Positions 36,654-45,286 of a DNA stretch of 64,000 nucleotides are shown piece after piece. Below the pieces are notes generated by a model. The model searched no databases and was not told the DNA's origin. It worked only from the letters and a program-made list of their open reading frames with translations. The number at the start of each line of letters is the position of its first letter. Position 1 is the stretch's first letter. Source of the stretch: Crocinitomicaceae bacterium (GTDB taxonomy: Bacteria > Bacteroidota > Bacteroidia > Flavobacteriales_D > Crocinitomicaceae); NCBI GenBank assembly GCA_016708105.1, contig JADJGJ010000001.1, positions 1,860,001 to 1,924,000 on the forward strand, read 5' to 3'. A program made the translations under genes and the position numbers.

Positions 36654-38270
36654 TTAGAGGTCTAACTCAACTGTGTCTGTTTCACTTTCTAAAACAGCCT
36701 CATCCAATTCTGCTTCAATTGCTTCACCACCTTCTTTTTCCAAACGTTCTAATTCTGCCGCTACGGCTTCAGTTAGAATGCGCAAAGAATTTTTACTATC
36801 ATCAGCCATCACAAATTTAAATTTACCGCCATCAATAGTTGCTCCACCTGAAAATTCAGTGAATACTTTTAGGAGGGCTGCAGCTTCATCCATACCTTTT
36901 GCTTCAGCCATTGCTGTAAAATTCACGAACATAGAAATTGGATTTGCAGACAATACATCAGCGCCTGAAGTTATTTTTACAGTTTGTCCGTTATGAGCTT
37001 TATTTGTCCATGCACTATCATTTGAAACAAAGAACACGCCGTTATTCAGAGAAATCCACGCATCTTCAATTGCATACGTTCCGTTTGGTAATTTGAGGCT
37101 GTCTGCAAGTAAAGCCATGAGAGGTTGAGGATTATTTACCGTGAACGCAAAACCAAAAACCGGCATGGGTTCAGTATACGTATAAGGATCTCCATAACCA
37201 AAATCTTCCACAACTTCAAACACCTCTACCCGATCAATAAAATAAACAAACTCACCTGTTACTGATTCTTTCAAATCATCCATACTCAAGCCCATCAAAG
37301 CAAGTTCTTCTTCAAAATCACCGTAAAAATCATCTGACATTTGTGATTTCATGAAATCAGCCATACCGGCAAAATCCATGTTGAATGCTCCGCTGAAAAA
37401 AGGTGTTGCAGAGTTTGCGTAAGAAAGTAATTTACCTTCAACTCCTTTATCTTTCATGAATTTAAAATTCTCACGCACTTTATCCGTCAGGTGATTGATG
37501 ATTTCAAAATCAATTGCGCCGTTAGTGAAATTGATATAAATTTCTGATGTAATTCCTTCATACGTTTCACGCGCCTTCTCAAGTTCTTCAGCATTTTCAG
37601 CCATTAATTCATGCATGTACGCATACATTCCTTTTCCGTCATAGTATAAAGAAATATCAGCTGCTTTATTCAGGAAATCCGTATACACCTGAATAGGTTC
37701 AGCCTCTTTACCCGCTTTAATCATTTCAATCATTTTATTCACGGCTTTATCACCGCCGCCGCCGCTGTTTCCGCTGAGCATGGCCATAATATCAATTGGA
37801 ATGGTTGACATCACAGCAAAATCTTCATTCCATACCACCGCATAACTATCACTTTCCTTAATGGCAGTTTTCATTCCTTCTTTTTCTACTACGGTGGCAT
37901 TGGCTTCTGTCTCTAATAGCTCAATAAATTTCTTTTCATCTTTCAATTTGAAAATAGCATATACACTTGGCTGGAATGATTCACCCTTGCCTACAACAAT
38001 TTGTGATTTCACTGAATAATCAATCCCTGTTACGGTTTCATCAATAAAAAATGTCAACAACATATCATAGGTAAAAGGCAATACACCGTCACGTATGCCT
38101 GATTTATCCATGATGTTCTGAGGTGTCATAGACATAATTAATATAGGTGATTCAACCTTGGTTATCATGGCAGATACTTGTTCTTCACGAGTTCTGTCTT
38201 TTCCGCAAGACACGATCAAAAGGGCGAGTGCAATTACACTCAGCAGGGTTGCTTTTTTCATTTTCAGCAT
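36654..38270 (-). CDS. DUF4836-type lipoprotein
   Basis: The product is about 538 residues from the ATG at 38270 (a second ATG lies at 38261). The signal ends in the lipobox LLIVSC followed by GKDRT, so it is probably a lipoprotein. The long body (DKSGIRDGVLPFTYDMLLTFFID ... TPFFSGAFNMDFAGMADFM ... GEFVYFIDRVEV) resembles the Bacteroidota DUF4836 family as I remember it; function is unknown. The C-terminus is strongly acidic (LDEAVLESETDTVELDL). It ends at the shared terminator with Hsp20. Confidence 0.78.
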   Translation of the reverse strand: MLKMKKATLLSVIALALLIVSCGKDRTREEQVSAMITKVESPILIMSMTPQNIMDKSGIRDGVLPFTYDMLLTFFIDETVTGIDYSVKSQIVVGKGESFQPSVYAIFKLKDEKKFIELLETEANATVVEKEGMKTAIKESDSYAVVWNEDFAVMSTIPIDIMAMLSGNSGGGGDKAVNKMIEMIKAGKEAEPIQVYTDFLNKAADISLYYDGKGMYAYMHELMAENAEELEKARETYEGITSEIYINFTNGAIDFEIINHLTDKVRENFKFMKDKGVEGKLLSYANSATPFFSGAFNMDFAGMADFMKSQMSDDFYGDFEEELALMGLSMDDLKESVTGEFVYFIDRVEVFEVVEDFGYGDPYTYTEPMPVFGFAFTVNNPQPLMALLADSLKLPNGTYAIEDAWISLNNGVFFVSNDSAWTNKAHNGQTVKITSGADVLSANPISMFVNFTAMAEAKGMDEAAALLKVFTEFSGGATIDGGKFKFVMADDSKNSLRILTEAVAAELERLEKEGGEAIEAELDEAVLESETDTVELDL

Positions 38271-38346
38271 TGTTATTAGTGGATTGAAAGGCAAATTTAA
38301 TCAAATCTTGCTTGATTTCTACTCTTTATCAAAATGGCATTCACAC

Positions 38347-38354
38347 TATCTTTG
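38347..38354 (+). promoter_or_regulatory. -7 box (TATCTTTG) before the 189-residue gene
   Basis: TATCTTTG matches TAnnTTTG and ends 5 nt before the ATG at 38360, supporting that start and predicting an almost leaderless mRNA. Confidence 0.5.
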
Positions 38355-38359
38355 TATTC

Positions 38360-38932
38360 ATGCACACCATAGAACCATATTATAACTGGCGAGGATTTTA
38401 TGTCGCATCTGAAGACATCCAGTCTCCCTTTTATGAACGTGAGTATAGTGAGTTTGAATTTACTGATTCCATTTACAATTACCTCATTCACCCGCAATGG
38501 GATAATATTGGATCTCCAACCCTATTCATAAAAATTTTATATGCGGATTATGATGAAGGATTTTGCGTAATTGAATTATTTGGTGAATGGAATGATGCTG
38601 TTGAAAATGATATCATGACCTTCAAGCGTGAAATTGTTGAACACCTCATGCAATGCGGCATTAACAAATTTGCATTAATTGCTGAAAACGTACTGAACTT
38701 TCATGCTTCAGATGATTGTTATTATGAAGAATGGTTTGATGAAGTTGAAGATGAAGGTGGTTGGATAGCTTTGCTAAACGTTCGTAAACATGTGCTTGAA
38801 GAGATGCAATCTGAAGATTTGGATCAGTATTTTATTCAAGGTGGAGATTTAGAAAACATGGAGTGGCGCACCATGACTCCAAGACAATTCTACTCATCAA
38901 TCAGCACCTACGTGCAGAAGCGTCTTACCTAA
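38360..38932 (+). CDS. conserved hypothetical protein
   Basis: The 190-residue product starts at ATG 38360; a TTG reading from 38312 would add 16 unlikely residues. It begins MHTIEPYYNWRGFYVASEDIQSPFY and is acidic, with no signal peptide or membrane segment (CVIELFGEWNDAVENDIMTFKREIVEHLM; EEWFDEVEDEGGW). It looks like a cytoplasmic Bacteroidota protein of unknown role. Its 3' end overlaps the convergent Nudix gene by 8 bp. Confidence 0.72.
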   Translation: MHTIEPYYNWRGFYVASEDIQSPFYEREYSEFEFTDSIYNYLIHPQWDNIGSPTLFIKILYADYDEGFCVIELFGEWNDAVENDIMTFKREIVEHLMQCGINKFALIAENVLNFHASDDCYYEEWFDEVEDEGGWIALLNVRKHVLEEMQSEDLDQYFIQGGDLENMEWRTMTPRQFYSSISTYVQKRLT

Positions 38933-39371
38933 AATTTGACCTTAATTTTTCTGTCACCAACTGATCAATCGGAAAAGTAAATAAACCGGAATCAAGATCA
39001 GCTATGTTTTTCCATTCAAAAATTTGTTCACCGGGTTTTAATAAATTCACTTTATCATGGGTTAAAATTTCATGACATTGAAAATCTTTAGCGTGAACAC
39101 GATAGTAGATTGCTATCAACTGTTCCTTTGGATTAAATGCAGAAACTTGCAAAAAATCATTGACATAAAATAATTCACCCGGTTCAATTTCAAGTTCAAG
39201 TTCTTCATCAAATTCTCGCACAAGACAATCATGAATTCCTTCTCCTTTCTCTAAACCACCACCGGGGAACTTTGTCATCAGCATGCCTGCCCTGTGCTCA
39301 TGCGTGATCAACACCTGATTTTGCCAGATGAGCAAACCGTAAATGCGAACGTTGAATGAATTGATTTTCAC
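38925..39371 (-). CDS. Nudix hydrolase
   Basis: The 148-residue product starts with GTG at 39371 (MKINSFNVRIYGLLI). The Nudix box reads GGLEKGEGIHDCLVREFDEELEL, containing the E and REFDEE metal ligands at about 36-57, so the catalytic Mg2+ site is intact. Nudix enzymes hydrolyse a nucleoside diphosphate linked to a variable group; the substrate cannot be told here. It overlaps the convergent gene by 8 bp. Confidence 0.9.
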   Translation of the reverse strand: MKINSFNVRIYGLLIWQNQVLITHEHRAGMLMTKFPGGGLEKGEGIHDCLVREFDEELELEIEPGELFYVNDFLQVSAFNPKEQLIAIYYRVHAKDFQCHEILTHDKVNLLKPGEQIFEWKNIADLDSGLFTFPIDQLVTEKLRSNFR

Positions 39372-39445
39372 AGTTCAAATATAGCTAGAGATTCGGTTTG
39401 AAAAAATACCGGCGCCGGCATCCAAATAAATGGCGGCTGAAGTCG

Positions 39446-39453
39446 TATATTTG
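39446..39453 (+). promoter_or_regulatory. -7 box (TATATTTG) of the acyl-CoA carboxylase gene
   Basis: TATATTTG is a full consensus match, 22 nt before the ATG at 39476. It gives a short leader. Confidence 0.5.
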
Positions 39454-39475
39454 AACACCTTATTCAAAAAAAATC

Positions 39476-41119
39476 ATGGCCGTATCACAAAAAGAACTTG
39501 AATTCAATAAAAATGAAGATGCCATCAAAATGATGATATCTGACATGGAACAAAAGCTTGCGAAGATTTATCAAGGCGGAGGCAAAGCACGTATTGAAAA
39601 GCAACATGAACAAGGAAAGTTGACTGCCCGTGAGCGAATTGAAAAATTAATTGATCCAAAATCACGCACGGTTGAAATTGGTGCTTTTGCGGGGTATGAT
39701 ATGTTTCATGAACATGGCGGCTGCCCTTCAGGGGGCGTTGTTGTGGTGATTGGTTACGTGAGCGGAAGGCAATGTATTATTGTTGCCAATGACGCCACGG
39801 TAAAAGCCGGAGCCTGGTTTCCGATCACAGGCAAAAAAAGTTTGCGCGCGCAAGAGATTGCCATGGAAAATCATTTGCCAATTATTTATTTGGTTGACAG
39901 TGCCGGCGTATATTTACCTATGCAGGATGAAATTTTTCCGGACAAAGAACATTTCGGCAGAATTTTCAGAAACAACGCAATCATGTCATCCAAAGGCATT
40001 ACCCAAATTGCAGCCGTGATGGGGTCATGTGTTGCAGGTGGAGCTTATCTTCCAATCATGTCTGATGAATCATTAATTGTAGATAAAACCGGAACCATTT
40101 TTCTTGCCGGATCATACCTTGTGAAAGCAGCTATTGGTGAAAGTATTGATAACGAAACGTTGGGAGGAGCTACCACTCACACATCAATTAGCGGGGTATG
40201 TGATTATAAATGTCCTAATGATGAAGAATGTCTCAAAACCATTCGCTCATTGATGGATAAAATTGGTGAAAAAGAAAAAGCGGGATTTGATCGGAAAGAA
40301 GCTTTTCCTCCAAAAAAAGATGAACAAGAAATTTACGGATTATTCCCACGTGACCGCGCTAAGCCTTACAATACTTATCAAATCATAGAACGTTTGGTTG
40401 ACAATTCAGAATACACCGAATATAAATCAGACTATGGTAAATCAATCATTTGCGTTTATGCACGCATTGAAGGTTGGAGTGTAGGCATTATTGCCAATCA
40501 ACGTGAAGTAGTAAAAAATGCCAAAGGTGAAATGCAATTTGGCGGTGTGATTTATACAGATTCTGCAGATAAAGCTGCGCGATTCATCATGGTATGTAAT
40601 CAAAAAAATATTCCGCTTGTTTTTCTGCAAGATGTGAGCGGATTTATGGTTGGTTCAAAATCAGAACACGCAGGTATCATTAAAGATGGTGCAAAAATGG
40701 TGAATGCACAAGCTAATTCAGTGGTTCCAAAATTCACGGTAATCATGGGCAATTCATACGGCGCAGGAAATTACGCTATGTGTGGTAAAGCCTATGATCC
40801 ACGCATCATTGTGAGTTGGCCAACAGCTGAACTTGCTGTCATGAGTGGTGCATCAGCCGCAAAAACACTAACGCAAATTGAAGTAGCCGCGCTCAAATCA
40901 AAAGGTGAAGCCGTTGATGAAACCAAACAAAAAGACTTGTATGATAAAATAAAATCACGGTATGATAACCAGATATCACCATACTACTCGGCAGCTCGCT
41001 TGTGGGTTGACGGCATCATTGATCCGCTTGACACACGCAAAGTAATTTCCATGGGCATTGAAATGGCAAATCATAAAAAATCAGATGAGCGTTTTAATGT
41101 GGGGGCATTGCAGACTTGA
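39476..41119 (+). CDS. acyl-CoA carboxylase beta subunit (carboxyltransferase)
   Basis: The 547-residue product has two carboxyltransferase (crotonase-fold) halves. Landmarks are KLTARERIEKLIDP near the N-terminus, the oxyanion/biotin regions IMGSCVAGGAYLP-type (AAVMGSCVAGGAYLPIMSDE near 180), VSGFMVGSKSEHAGIIKDGAKM near 385, and GNSYGAGNYAMCGKAYDPR. This transfers CO2 from carboxybiotin to an acyl-CoA. The pattern is nearest methylcrotonyl-CoA carboxylase beta, but propionyl- or other acyl-CoA is possible. The biotin-bearing alpha subunit is not in the window. Confidence 0.93.
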   Translation: MAVSQKELEFNKNEDAIKMMISDMEQKLAKIYQGGGKARIEKQHEQGKLTARERIEKLIDPKSRTVEIGAFAGYDMFHEHGGCPSGGVVVVIGYVSGRQCIIVANDATVKAGAWFPITGKKSLRAQEIAMENHLPIIYLVDSAGVYLPMQDEIFPDKEHFGRIFRNNAIMSSKGITQIAAVMGSCVAGGAYLPIMSDESLIVDKTGTIFLAGSYLVKAAIGESIDNETLGGATTHTSISGVCDYKCPNDEECLKTIRSLMDKIGEKEKAGFDRKEAFPPKKDEQEIYGLFPRDRAKPYNTYQIIERLVDNSEYTEYKSDYGKSIICVYARIEGWSVGIIANQREVVKNAKGEMQFGGVIYTDSADKAARFIMVCNQKNIPLVFLQDVSGFMVGSKSEHAGIIKDGAKMVNAQANSVVPKFTVIMGNSYGAGNYAMCGKAYDPRIIVSWPTAELAVMSGASAAKTLTQIEVAALKSKGEAVDETKQKDLYDKIKSRYDNQISPYYSAARLWVDGIIDPLDTRKVISMGIEMANHKKSDERFNVGALQT

Positions 41120-41276
41120 GGGTGAGGGGTGTGTATTACAACCCAATTAAACTAGCCATTTAAAGTAGTGTAATTTAAAGTACCTTGGTGAGTAATTGGA
41201 ATTGTATAAACTGGATCATCTATTGCATCGGCATTATTAGAACTTACAATTGGAGAAAACAATACTTACATTTGAT

Positions 41277-41335
41277 TTAATTTTAATCAGGCAGTTGGAG
41301 TTCAAAGATGTTTTTGAATGGGCCGCTGTTAGGGG
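41277..41335 (+). repeat. direct repeat copy 1 flanking the DUF433/DUF5615 module
   Basis: It begins TTAATTTTAATCAGGCAGTT and continues for about 57 bp. The first 29 bp match copy 2 (42151-42207) with one difference; the rest matches at about two thirds of positions. It lies about 40 bp before the antitoxin ATG. Confidence 0.75.
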
Positions 41336-41364
41336 GCATTAAAAAATAAGTCCCGAATTTTTTA

Positions 41365-41372
41365 TATATTTG
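41365..41372 (+). promoter_or_regulatory. -7 box (TATATTTG) of the DUF433/DUF5615 operon
   Basis: TATATTTG is a full match ending 3 nt before the ATG at 41376, which predicts a leaderless transcript and supports that start. Confidence 0.55.
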
Positions 41373-41375
41373 AGT

Positions 41376-41597
41376 ATGAATTATCAAGAACATATCGAAA
41401 TAAGACCTGACAAAAGGTTTGGAAAACCCTGCATCAAAGGAACTCGGATTTCAGTTTATGACGTCTTGAATTGGCTTGCTAACGGAATGACCAAACAAGA
41501 AATCATGGAAGACTTCGAAGAATTGACAGAAGATATGATTAATGCCTGCTTAGGATTCGCAGCGGACAAAGAGCATAAATTAAAGATTGCCTCTTGA
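41376..41597 (+). CDS. DUF433 antitoxin
   Basis: The 73-residue product (ATG at 41376) carries the DUF433 core: HIEIRPDKRFGKPCIKGTRISVYDVLNWLANGMTKQEIMEDFEELTEDMINACLGFAAD. DUF433 proteins are small winged-helix-like antitoxins, usually encoded directly before a DUF5615 PIN-like partner, as here. Its stop TGA overlaps the TTG start of the partner, so translation is likely coupled. Confidence 0.92.
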   Translation: MNYQEHIEIRPDKRFGKPCIKGTRISVYDVLNWLANGMTKQEIMEDFEELTEDMINACLGFAADKEHKLKIAS

Positions 41598-41938
41598 AAC
41601 TTTTGTTCGACCAAAATATCTCACCAAAAATCATTAAACAACTGGAAATAGATTTTCCTGACTCAAAACAGGTACGTCATGTTGGTTTGGAAGACGCATC
41701 GGATTCCATAATTTTCGTTTACGCAAAAAATAATAATTTCTCTATTGTAACTTTCGACTCTGATTATGTTGACTTGAATATTGTTCGTGGAATTCCTCCG
41801 AAAATTATTTGGCTCAAAACTGGAAATTTGACTACACGATCAATCTCTGAAATACTCAAAAAGAACATTGTTGTTATCCAAGAATTTTTGCAATCCGACG
41901 ATGGAGAAATACTTGAGATAATAAAAAACGACCCATAG
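41594..41938 (+). CDS. DUF5615 PIN-like toxin
   Basis: The 114-residue product starts with TTG at 41594, overlapping the antitoxin stop; MKLLFDQNISPKIIKQL is the standard start of this family. PIN-like acidic residues are visible: Asp in LLFDQN, LEDASDSIIFVYAKNNN, and TFDSDY. DUF5615 proteins are predicted RNases of VapC type, controlled by the DUF433 partner encoded just upstream. The acidic sites are intact. Confidence 0.9.
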   Translation: MKLLFDQNISPKIIKQLEIDFPDSKQVRHVGLEDASDSIIFVYAKNNNFSIVTFDSDYVDLNIVRGIPPKIIWLKTGNLTTRSISEILKKNIVVIQEFLQSDDGEILEIIKNDP

Positions 41939-42150
41939 CAATGGCACCGGTGTAAAGCCCTAAGCCCTAAGCCCTGATCTCAGCGCTCACCTTGGGTTCG
42001 ATAATTCAAATTTATTATTTTTTTATGCTGTTAATTCTTTGAAAATTGTGTTGGCATTTTGAGAAGATTTTCAGCACATTTTTTTTTGTCAAACACCAAT
42101 TCACTTTAATAAAATCTCAAAAAATCATTGCTTAAAACACAGTTAATTGA

Positions 42151-42207
42151 TTAATTTTAATCAGGCAGTTGGGGTTCAAGGAGGATTTTGGACGGACTGC
42201 CGTTCAT
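42151..42207 (+). repeat. direct repeat copy 2 flanking the DUF433/DUF5615 module
   Basis: TTAATTTTAATCAGGCAGTT is shared exactly with copy 1, 874 bp upstream, followed by a diverged tail. GGCAGT and ACTGCC at its two ends could form a hairpin. It ends about 12 bp before the next ORF. Confidence 0.75.
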
Positions 42208-42218
42208 AAATAGTGATA

Positions 42219-42692
42219 ATGAAAATAAATCAGCAATATAATGGGACAATAATCGGTGGAATATTCACAGTTGGAAGCCTACTATTGACGTTGACTTTTA
42301 TTGTACCAATTCTTTCAGTATTACCAGGAGCAATAACTGAATCAATTTTGTCATCAACAGTTGATAATGAACCCTACTCCAACGTGGGAAAGGCAACAAT
42401 TGCAACTTTAGAAATTCTTCTAATTTCATCAATTGTTGTAATTCTTATTAAGGCAAGAAAAACAGAATTCAAAAATGGGCATATAATTGGGATTATGGCT
42501 ATTGAATACTTCATAATTCACGCACTAGGTTTTTATATTTATTGGGCCACTTCGCTTGATTTCAGAAGTGACGGACAGCTGATCTTTGGTGCTGTGTCAA
42601 GTTTTCCAGCCAGTAGTTTTGGATTTGTAACCCCAGGGATCTTAATAGATTCAGTAAAAATAAAACCTATTCAAAAGGAGAAAACTGAATAG
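42219..42692 (+). CDS. small membrane protein, unknown function
   Basis: The 157-residue product (ATG at 42219; a GTG at 42213 adds two residues) has four predicted membrane segments, near residues 12-38, 60-80, 88-110 and 122-145. No family is recognised. It lies in the accessory stretch right after the second direct repeat, which suggests a mobile or recently acquired gene. Confidence 0.6.
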   Translation: MKINQQYNGTIIGGIFTVGSLLLTLTFIVPILSVLPGAITESILSSTVDNEPYSNVGKATIATLEILLISSIVVILIKARKTEFKNGHIIGIMAIEYFIIHALGFYIYWATSLDFRSDGQLIFGAVSSFPASSFGFVTPGILIDSVKIKPIQKEKTE

Positions 42693-42908
42693 AAAAAGAA
42701 AAAAAACGAGTTGCCATAAGTTGATAAAAATGACTTGAGATTAGTGATGAATTGAAGTAGGTTTACATCATGAAATTGATCCAAGAAAGATAGAAATCAA
42801 ACATAGTTTTTCTGTTCGAAGCAACTGTCGACTCCGGAAAAAAAACACCAACAACAAATAAGTAATTTCAGCAAGCAGCAAGCAACAACCACTATCCAGC
42901 CAGCCTGT

Positions 42909-44069
42909 CTACCTCTCCAACGCCTGCTCAATATCACTCCAAATATCTTCTACATGTTCAAGACCGGCAGAGATGCGAATTAAGCCCGGGGTAATACCAA
43001 CTTTGAGACGATCTTCTTCAGTCAATTTTGAATGGGTAGTTGAAGCAGGGTGAATAATGATGCTTCTGGTATCACCAAGATTTGCAGTGAGACTGATCAT
43101 GTTTAAACTATCAAGAAATTTTTTACCCGCTGATAATCCTCCTTTGATTTCAAAACTGACAAGTCCGCCGCCGCCCGTCATTTGTGCTTTTGCTAATTGA
43201 TGTTGCGGATGACTTTCAAGAAAAGGATAACGCACAAATTTAACCGCCGAATGTTTTTCAAGTCGCTTTGCAATTTCAAAAGCATTGGCATTGTGTTTTT
43301 CCATGCGCAACGGAAGTGTCTCAAGTGCTTTTGAAAAATTCCATGCATTGAAGGGTGATAAAGCAGGTCCGCTATGTCTGGCAAATGCTTTTAGTTGTTC
43401 AACATGTTGATTTGATCCAAGAATAATTCCGCCCATGCCTCTACCCTGCCCGTCAATATATTTTGTGGCAGAATGAATAGAAAGATGCGCTCCGAAATCA
43501 AGCGGTTTTTGGTTGATGGGCGTAGCAAAACAATTGTCAACAACCAAGAGGGTATTTGTTTTTTTTGCAAGATCACCGGCAGCTTTCAGATCAACCAAAT
43601 CAAGCCCTGGATTCGTTGGTGTCTCAAGATAAATCATTTTTGTATTGGGTGTAATTGCTTGCTCCCAAGATGCCACATCATCAAACGGAACATAGGTTGT
43701 GGTAATGCCCCATTTTGGAAATATCTCTGTAAATAATTTATGTGTTGATCCAAAAATTGAACGGCATGAAACAATGTGATCTCCTTGTTTTAAAAAAGCT
43801 GCAAAGCTTGTAAATACAGCAGCCATGCCTGATGCAGTAGCCCAACCATTCTCAGCATGTTCAAGATCAGCCATCTTGCGCACAAACTCATCTACATTAG
43901 GATTAGAATAACGACTGTATATAAATCCATCCTCCTCTTCATTAAATAGCGCAGCCATTTGATCAGAATTTTCAAATGTAAAACTTGATGTGAAGTATAA
44001 AGGCACACTGTGTTCTCTGTTTTCAGTTCTCTTTACCTGGGTGCGAATTAATTTAGTTTCTTGCTTCAT
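42909..44069 (-). CDS. metZ: O-succinylhomoserine sulfhydrylase / Cys-Met metabolism PLP enzyme
   Basis: The 386-residue product starts at ATG 44069; ten more residues from a TTG at 44099 do not match the family. PLP-enzyme landmarks are YSRYSNPNVDEFVRKMADLEHAE, SGMAA (PLP phosphate), YLETPTNPGLDLVD, VVDNCFATP, and SIHSATKYIDGQGR with the Schiff-base Lys near 203. It converts activated homoserine plus sulfide to homocysteine (or with cysteine to cystathionine). Together with metX and hom upstream it forms the methionine branch. The choice of metZ over metY or metB rests on the context and motifs and is not certain. Confidence 0.88.
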   Translation of the reverse strand: MKQETKLIRTQVKRTENREHSVPLYFTSSFTFENSDQMAALFNEEEDGFIYSRYSNPNVDEFVRKMADLEHAENGWATASGMAAVFTSFAAFLKQGDHIVSCRSIFGSTHKLFTEIFPKWGITTTYVPFDDVASWEQAITPNTKMIYLETPTNPGLDLVDLKAAGDLAKKTNTLLVVDNCFATPINQKPLDFGAHLSIHSATKYIDGQGRGMGGIILGSNQHVEQLKAFARHSGPALSPFNAWNFSKALETLPLRMEKHNANAFEIAKRLEKHSAVKFVRYPFLESHPQHQLAKAQMTGGGGLVSFEIKGGLSAGKKFLDSLNMISLTANLGDTRSIIIHPASTTHSKLTEEDRLKVGITPGLIRISAGLEHVEDIWSDIEQALER

Positions 44070-44118
44070 GATGAATTTTATTTGTACAATTTTAGTCAAT
44101 GTTTTTTTAGTGGGGGAA

Positions 44119-44535
44119 TTAATGAGAAAGCAATTTTCGTTTAAAAATCAGAAAGAAATACGTACCAACCAGCGCTCCAAGCAGAACCACTACTGCGGGC
44201 AGAATATCAAGTCCGATTAAGGCATAAATAGGACCAGGACAAGCGCCGGTTATTCCCCAGCCTAAACCAAAAATGATACCACCAAGAATATTTGCTTTGA
44301 GGTTGAGCTCTTTTTTCTTCAGTTCAATTTTATTTTTCTCATCTCTTTTTTGATTATAAAATTTAATCAGTTGAACACCCAGCAGCGCCACACCAATTGC
44401 ACTGAACAGCACACCGTACATGTGAAATGAATGAAATAAAAACATTTCCTGTATGCGGTACCAACTAATTGCTTCTACTTTGATGAGAATGATGGCAAAC
44501 ACAATTCCGTAAAAAATATATCGCGCGTATTTCAT
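44119..44535 (-). CDS. YeeE/YedE-type sulfur transporter half (DUF6691-like)
   Basis: The 138-residue product starts at ATG 44535 (a reading from 44661 would overlap the upstream gene by far). It has about four membrane segments and the key motif GWGITGACPGPIYALIG with the Cys of YeeE/YedE-type channels. In this family paired halves import thiosulfate or sulfide-type sulfur through conserved Cys. It starts 3 bp after the other half and is followed by metZ, so imported sulfur could feed homocysteine synthesis. Confidence 0.88.
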   Translation of the reverse strand: MKYARYIFYGIVFAIILIKVEAISWYRIQEMFLFHSFHMYGVLFSAIGVALLGVQLIKFYNQKRDEKNKIELKKKELNLKANILGGIIFGLGWGITGACPGPIYALIGLDILPAVVVLLGALVGTYFFLIFKRKLLSH

Positions 44536-44537
44536 AA

Positions 44538-45089
44538 TTAAAAGATGAATGGAATAATGAGATAAGTTGAAATTAATCCTCCAACAAAAAATCCTATTGT
44601 TGAAATGATGGATGATGGAGCCAATTGTGCAATGCCCATGATAGAATGACCGGCGGTGCAACCACCCGCATATCGTGAACCAAAGCCAATCGCAAGTCCA
44701 CCTGCAAAAAGAATAAATACTTGCGGCAATGCAAAGGTGTAAAGTGCTTCCGGCGCATAACCTGCATGATCAGTTAATCCATACGATGAAAAAACCTGTA
44801 CCGTTTTCTCTGACAACGCAATGATTTCTGTGGTGAATCCACCAAGATGTAAAACCAAACCACCCAGAACCATTCCGCTCACAAACCAAATTTGCCATGA
44901 TTCTCTAAACAAGAGATTCCGCTTAATTTCAGCCGGTATTGCAACAGAACAAAAATGTTCAAAGCTGGTTGATACACCCAATGATTTGCGTTCAATCAAC
45001 AAAACAGCAATAGCAAAAATACCAATCAATGGTCCACCAACATACCATGGCCATGATTCATATAAAATTGTGTTCAAGAGTTCATTCAT
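44538..45089 (-). CDS. YeeE/YedE-type sulfur transporter half
   Basis: The 183-residue membrane protein has about five hydrophobic segments and the signature GSRYAGGCTAGHSIMGIAQLAPSS near 135, with the essential Cys of the YeeE/YedE (PmpA-like) family. The two halves together resemble the split PmpA/PmpB transporters often found beside sulfur-handling enzymes. Three bases separate it from the second half. A 3 x 60 bp repeat lies just upstream, between it and hom. Confidence 0.88.
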   Translation of the reverse strand: MNELLNTILYESWPWYVGGPLIGIFAIAVLLIERKSLGVSTSFEHFCSVAIPAEIKRNLLFRESWQIWFVSGMVLGGLVLHLGGFTTEIIALSEKTVQVFSSYGLTDHAGYAPEALYTFALPQVFILFAGGLAIGFGSRYAGGCTAGHSIMGIAQLAPSSIISTIGFFVGGLISTYLIIPFIF

Positions 45090-45121
45090 AAATTCTGATT
45101 TTTTATTACTAGTATTTCACC

Positions 45122-45284
45122 ACCAACCATTTCCCCCTTTGGAGGGGGATCAAGGGGGAGGCCATCATCCACTACCTTCCAACCAACCATTTCCCCCTTT
45201 GGAGGGGGATCAAGGGGGAGGCCATCATCCACTACCTTTCAACCAACCATTTCCCCCTTTGGAGGGGGATCAAGGGGGAGGCCA
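45122..45284. repeat. 3 x 60 bp tandem repeat
   Basis: Three near-identical units (45122-45181, 45182-45241, 45242-45284, the last partial) repeat ACCAACCATTTCCCCCTTTG, then GGAGGGGGATCAAGGGGGAG and a spacer of about 17 bp. CCCCC and GGGGG blocks inside each unit can pair. Units 1 and 2 differ by about one base. The whole unit repeats with no unique spacers, so it is not a CRISPR array. Confidence 0.92.
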
Positions 45285-45286
45285 AT

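Noticed and set aside
41320..41340. GTTAGGG near direct repeat copy 1 as an integron attC core
   Set aside because: Copy 2 lacks the matching core and no RYYYAAC partner is seen, so the repeats do not meet attC structure; kept only as direct repeats.
41985..42000. GGGTTCGATAATTC resembling a tRNA T-loop
   Set aside because: No acceptor stem, D-loop or anticodon arm can be placed around it.
45122..45284. Regular repeats that could suggest a CRISPR array
   Set aside because: The whole 60 bp unit repeats, including the part between the G/C blocks; there are no unique spacers and no cas genes.
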